From contig JAJZVE010000167.1 of the NCBI GenBank assembly GCA_021845835.1, positions 1-8,547 of the forward strand: a stretch of 8,547 nucleotides of DNA, given 5' to 3'. The stretch's first letter is position 1, and every line of letters starts with the position of its first letter. Source of the DNA: Pseudomonadota bacterium (GTDB lineage: Bacteria > Pseudomonadota > Alphaproteobacteria > Acetobacterales > Acetobacteraceae). Positions 6,470 through 8,547 of this stretch are shown piece by piece. A program made the translations under genes and the position numbers. The notes below the pieces were generated by a model. The model had not been told where the DNA came from. It did no database searches and worked only from the letters and a program-made list of their open reading frames with translations.

Positions 6470-6483
6470 GCCTCTTGCGAGGC
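6470..6483 (-). other. Short GNRA-type hairpin in the presumed 5' leader of the copper operon
   Basis: On the minus strand, GCCTC-GCAA-GAGGC forms a 5-pair GC stem capped by a GCAA tetraloop, about 80 bases before the first gene of block C. It could be a stable leader structure if transcription starts upstream. The stem is short and the region GC-rich, so chance is a real alternative. Confidence 0.3.
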
Positions 6484-6510
6484 GCCAAGCCTGCGCATCG
6501 CGTTGGCCGG

Positions 6511-6576
6511 CGGCGGTCTGCTTGAAAAACTACTCCGCGTCGTTCAGTCGCCGGCGGTCGCCAAACGGCGGTCGCC
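6511..6576. repeat. Repeated CGGCGGTC elements upstream of the copper operon
   Basis: The 11-base sequence CGGCGGTCGCC occurs at 6552-6562 and again at 6566-6576, a 14-base period, and its first eight bases recur at 6511-6518. All lie in the 216-base gap between the exported Cys/His gene and block C, where the promoter of block C should be if it has its own. They may be operator half-sites, or GC-rich chance. I could not identify a convincing -35/-10 pair or a CueR or CsoR-type dyad here. Confidence 0.35.
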
Positions 6577-6584
6577 TGCCATCA

Positions 6585-6608
6585 CCGCCGATCCGTACGG
6601 AGCGGCGG
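6585..6608 (-). terminator. Hairpin directly after the exported Cys/His gene
   Basis: A symmetrical inverted repeat: CCGCCG at 6585-6590 pairs with CGGCGG at 6603-6608, and inside them, after one unpaired base on each side, TCC pairs with GGA around a GTAC loop. It begins the base after the stop codon at 6609. There is no U-run behind it, so an intrinsic terminator is possible but not typical. It would separate block B from block C. Confidence 0.45.
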
Positions 6609-7052
6609 CTACGCGAGAGCGCGTGATTTGGGCGGGAAAGGATCGGGCGCCAAGCTCAGGCCTGGCGGCAGCCCGTCGGTCTTCACGGCATAGACCTGCC
6701 CCGGCCAAGTGAGAGACAGCACGGCGAGGCTCGGCCCAGGCAGGGCCGGAACCGCGAAGCAGGCGACTGAGCAGCGCTGCACGTGAAGGTGATGCGTCAT
6801 GCCGGAACCAGGGCAAACGCCTGAGAGCGATTGGCATTCGCTCCCGGCTGTCCCCAGGCCGCTCGCAGCCATGGCAGGCACCCCCGCCACACCCTGGGCG
6901 ATCAAACCCAGGGCGACGACGATGATCACGGCGAGTGCACGCAAACCACGAAGCATCGGCCGTAACATGCTCCCGTCCACCTGCCCGATCAAGCCCGACC
7001 CGGACCGGAACCCCATCGCCGGCGCAGGTTCCGCCTCGGGTTCCTCAGTCAT
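6609..7052 (-). CDS. Exported small Cys/His protein, unknown (DUF2946-like layout)
   Basis: I cannot name the family with confidence. The 147-residue product has a polar N-terminal part (1-32), a hydrophobic signal or anchor (about 36-62, LRALAVIIVVALGLIAQGVA), then Cys73, Cys80, a THHLHVQRCSVAC cluster (86-98; His87, 88, 90, Cys94, Cys98), and a C-terminal half ending in the pattern GLSLAPDPFPPKS. The arrangement of exported segment, Cys/His cluster and Pro-rich tail resembles DUF2946-type proteins seen near metal genes, but this is resemblance only. The start is uncertain: ATG at 7052 gives the full frame but has no ribosome site; ATG at 6968 (residue 29) would put the signal peptide at the N-terminus, with GGGAG just one base before it. 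It follows the MerT-like gene by 34 bases, so the two probably share a transcript. Confidence 0.65.
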   Translation of the reverse strand: MTEEPEAEPAPAMGFRSGSGLIGQVDGSMLRPMLRGLRALAVIIVVALGLIAQGVAGVPAMAASGLGTAGSECQSLSGVCPGSGMTHHLHVQRCSVACFAVPALPGPSLAVLSLTWPGQVYAVKTDGLPPGLSLAPDPFPPKSRALA

Positions 7053-7066
7053 GGCGCGAATTTAAG

Positions 7067-7080
7067 CGCGTAGTCACGCG
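7067..7080 (-). other. Small hairpin between the MerT-like and exported Cys/His genes
   Basis: CGCGT-GACT-ACGCG on the minus strand is a 5-pair stem with a 4-base loop, followed by CTTAAATTCG, 6 bases after the MerT-like stop. It could act as a weak attenuator within block B. The stem is short and there is no true U-run. Confidence 0.25.
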
Positions 7081-7086
7081 GCCGAC

Positions 7087-7467
7087 TCACGCGGGATGAA
7101 CGGCGAGCCAGGTCAGCGCCGACCCGAGCATGAGCATGAACAGGATCAGGGTCTGACGGCTGATGCGCCCGACCGGCACGCCGGCTCTCCAGGACCGTTG
7201 CAGCTGCCAGGCCCACAGGACCGCCCCCAGGCCCAGACTGCCGACTGACAGCCAGAGCAAGGCGCGCTCGTGCGGGCCGAGAAGGACTTGCAGGTCCAAG
7301 GTCCAGGCGCCGGCCAGTCCCACCGCGGCCAGAAGCGGCGGCAAGGCGCAGCAGGCCAGGAACGCCAGCGATGCGGCAAATCCACTCACCGAGAGCAAGC
7401 CGGAGCCCCGGCCCTGCCACCCCGCCGACCCGACCCTGACGAAAATCTTCCGCTGCCTCATTCCCAC
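7087..7467 (-). CDS. MerT-like small membrane protein, putative thiophilic-metal transporter
   Basis: Three-helix inner-membrane protein resembling MerT, which carries Hg(II) from periplasm to cytoplasm. Helix 1 contains SLAFLACCALPPLLAAVG (31-48 counted from the ATG at 7461) with vicinal Cys37-Cys38 in the CCxxP context typical of MerT, followed by LAGAWTLDLQVLLGPHE, which echoes the GAW..L..L.P segment of MerT. Helix 2 is about 68-87 and helix 3 about 103-121. The loop between helices 2 and 3 has no cysteine, whereas classical MerT has a second pair there, so the cytoplasmic hand-off site is missing. No merA, merP or merR is in view, so a role for another soft metal such as copper is equally possible. 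The start is either GTG at 7467 or ATG at 7461; AGGA lies 9 bases before the GTG. Confidence 0.7.
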   Translation of the reverse strand: MGMRQRKIFVRVGSAGWQGRGSGLLSVSGFAASLAFLACCALPPLLAAVGLAGAWTLDLQVLLGPHERALLWLSVGSLGLGAVLWAWQLQRSWRAGVPVGRISRQTLILFMLMLGSALTWLAVHPA

Positions 7468-7650
7468 CGCGGCTCATCCTGCACAACGCGAAAGTAACGC
7501 AAGATCCCTGCTGAAGCCCGGGTCTGCCATCTGATAACCCTGCCGTCGTGCCTGAGCCCCCGTAAGGCCAACCTTGGCGGCTTGCAAGTCCGTCAATACG
7601 ACCGACGGCATCTTCCGGACCACCTCTGAGGCCAGGCACCGCATGCGTTG
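7468..7650. other. Intergenic gap between blocks A and B
   Basis: No gene is supported in these 183 bases on either strand. I see short dyads (GCCAA-N2-TTGGC near 7568-7579; CTTGCAAG near 7582-7589; CCGTC/GACGG near 7592-7610), but no clear terminator for block A and no convincing promoter for block B. It may hold a MerR-type operator, which I could not establish. Confidence 0.5.
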
Positions 7651-8172
7651 TCAACGGGCGCAAGACAGCGACCGGCGGGCGTTGTCGTAGAGACTCCAGA
7701 GCATCAGCGCGATCGCGATCCCATAGATCTCGCCCTCATGGGTTGCAACGAAGCCCTGGATCGGCCCACTGACCTGACCGGCCGCCGGCAGCACCGAGGC
7801 GATCGCCGCGATGGCGAGCGGCACGATCGGCGTGCAGCAGAGCAACGCGGGCAGGGTTGCAAGGATCGCACCCAGAACGCTGCCGGTCGGGCGGGTCCTT
7901 GATCCGTGGCGGAAGCCATGCACGCCGATGACGATCGTCAGCGCGAGGAGTGCGGCCATGATCGCCGCAAGGACGAACTCGCCTGGCGTCAGAAAGCGGA
8001 GCGAGACGAGCCCGAGCGTACCGCCCGTCCTGGTTGCGGGCAGGAGCACCGCATAGAAGGCAAGGGCTGCGAGAAAGAGTGCCGCCGTCCCGATCACGGC
8101 ACGCCGGGAACCGAGCGCCATCTGCACGGCGCGCGGTACGATCGCCGCGCGCTGATAGAACCCCGCCGTCAT
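7651..8172 (-). CDS. Four-helix membrane protein with Cys-Cys (CCxxP) motif, unknown
   Basis: Not assigned to a named family. The 173-residue protein has hydrophobic segments at about 25-45, 64-88, 100-130 and 148-163. Its key feature is LPALLCCTPIVPLAIAAI (107-124) with vicinal Cys112-Cys113 in the same CCxxP context as MerT helix 1; a third cysteine, Cys171, is three residues from the end. Its ATG overlaps the stop of the thioredoxin-fold gene (ATGA), and no good ribosome site is seen, so the two are probably translated together and may work as a redox pair: the thioredoxin fold could reduce or load the membrane Cys-Cys (inference). It could be a metal importer, a thiol electron carrier or a membrane anchor; nothing in the sequence decides. 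Confidence 0.75.
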   Translation of the reverse strand: MTAGFYQRAAIVPRAVQMALGSRRAVIGTAALFLAALAFYAVLLPATRTGGTLGLVSLRFLTPGEFVLAAIMAALLALTIVIGVHGFRHGSRTRPTGSVLGAILATLPALLCCTPIVPLAIAAIASVLPAAGQVSGPIQGFVATHEGEIYGIAIALMLWSLYDNARRSLSCAR

Positions 8173-8547
8173 GGCCCGGTTTTTGGCTTGATGAAACGTT
8201 CGATCTTGCCGAAAGTGGCGGACGGAGTCGAAGAATCCACAGCAATGCGGCCGTCCGGCGCGATGACCTGATAGACGTCGATATAGTGGTGCGGATTGTA
8301 GCGGTCGAACAACGCCTTCGTGTCTTCCCCGATCACGAAATGCGGGTCGCTCAGGAGCTTCGGCGCGGTCTGTTCGACAAATTGGTGCATGCTGGCGTCA
8401 GGGTGGTAGCCACCATTCTTGTAGTCACGTAACACGATGATCGTGAGGTCCGACTTGTCGATCTGCGCCTGATGCCGTGCGAACGTCTCGAGTCCGGCCC
8501 GGCAGCTCGGACACCAGGTGGTCACCTGCCAGACCACGAGCGGATGG
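8169..8547 (-). CDS. Thioredoxin-fold (TlpA-like) protein, N-terminus beyond window
   Basis: Thiol-disulfide protein of the thioredoxin/TlpA superfamily. The 125 visible residues open with HPLVVWQVTTWCPSC, a beta strand leading into the CxxC active site (visible residues 12-15), followed by a helix (RAGLETFARHQAQI) and a strand (LTIIVLRDY). The later part, YNPHHYIDVYQVIAPDGRIAVD, resembles the strand-turn-strand of the fold, but the position just before the last strand where thioredoxins have a cis-proline holds Ile-Asp instead. The true start and any signal peptide lie past base 8547; an internal GTG gives a 122-residue frame but would begin inside the first strand, so the gene is surely longer. 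Its stop overlaps the start of the Cys-Cys membrane protein (ATGA). Cell location is unknown without the N-terminus; periplasmic by analogy. Confidence 0.82.
   Translation of the reverse strand, partial: HPLVVWQVTTWCPSCRAGLETFARHQAQIDKSDLTIIVLRDYKNGGYHPDASMHQFVEQTAPKLLSDPHFVIGEDTKALFDRYNPHHYIDVYQVIAPDGRIAVDSSTPSATFGKIERFIKPKTGP

Noticed and set aside
7087..7467. Full mercury-resistance (mer) operon
   Set aside because: Only one MerT-like gene with half the cysteines is present; no MerA, MerP or MerR is in the window.
7560..7600. Possible MerR/CueR-type operator (ACCTTG and CAAGTC dyad)
   Set aside because: Only four of six positions match, the spacing does not fit a 19-20 base spacer, and no -35/-10 pair frames it.
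7049..7663. Minus-strand open frame of 204 codons
   Set aside because: It runs through the MerT-like gene in another frame and is Gly/Arg-rich; the MerT-like frame has clear membrane segments and the Cys-Cys motif.

Overview
The window is GC-rich and every convincing gene lies on the minus strand. Read 8547 to 1, it is a dense accessory locus for copper and thiol chemistry in the cell envelope. Base composition, the Tat-type signal and the CopC/CopD/ScsB set suggest a Gram-negative proteobacterium, probably an alphaproteobacterium (perhaps Acetobacteraceae-like). That placement is inference; there is no rRNA or other taxonomic marker. I see no tRNA, rRNA, CRISPR array, transposase or integrase.

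Layout in transcription order. (A) 8547-7651: a thioredoxin-fold protein with a CPSC motif, cut by the window end, overlaps by ATGA a four-helix membrane protein carrying Cys-Cys in a CCxxP context. (B) 7467-6609: a MerT-like three-helix protein with Cys-Cys in its first helix is followed after about 35 bases by a small exported Cys/His protein that I cannot name. A hairpin sits directly after its stop codon. (C) From 6392 past the left edge: a small Cys-rich membrane protein, a secreted protein built on a Gly-Gly-Met-Met repeat, a 1-Cys peroxiredoxin, a Tat-exported multicopper oxidase, a DUF411 metal-binding protein, CopC, CopD and a ScsB/DsbD-like thiol-disulfide transmembrane protein (truncated). 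Within block C the gaps are at most about 100 bases, and copC-copD-scsB are joined by 4-base ATGA overlaps.

How it may work (inference from families): the oxidase oxidises Cu(I) in the periplasm; the Met-rich protein, DUF411 protein and CopC bind or buffer copper; CopD moves or handles it at the inner membrane; ScsB sends reducing power to periplasmic thiols; the peroxiredoxin removes peroxides that copper would turn into radicals. Blocks A and B look like a second thiol-metal module (thioredoxin fold plus CCxxP membrane proteins) whose substrate cannot be read from sequence. No copper ATPase, CusABC efflux system or copper regulator (CueR, CsoR, CopRS) is inside the window.

The most interesting items are the A/B module, the undescribed small Cys and Met proteins at the head of block C, the long near-perfect hairpin between the Met-rich gene and the peroxiredoxin, and the tandem Met-repeat DNA.
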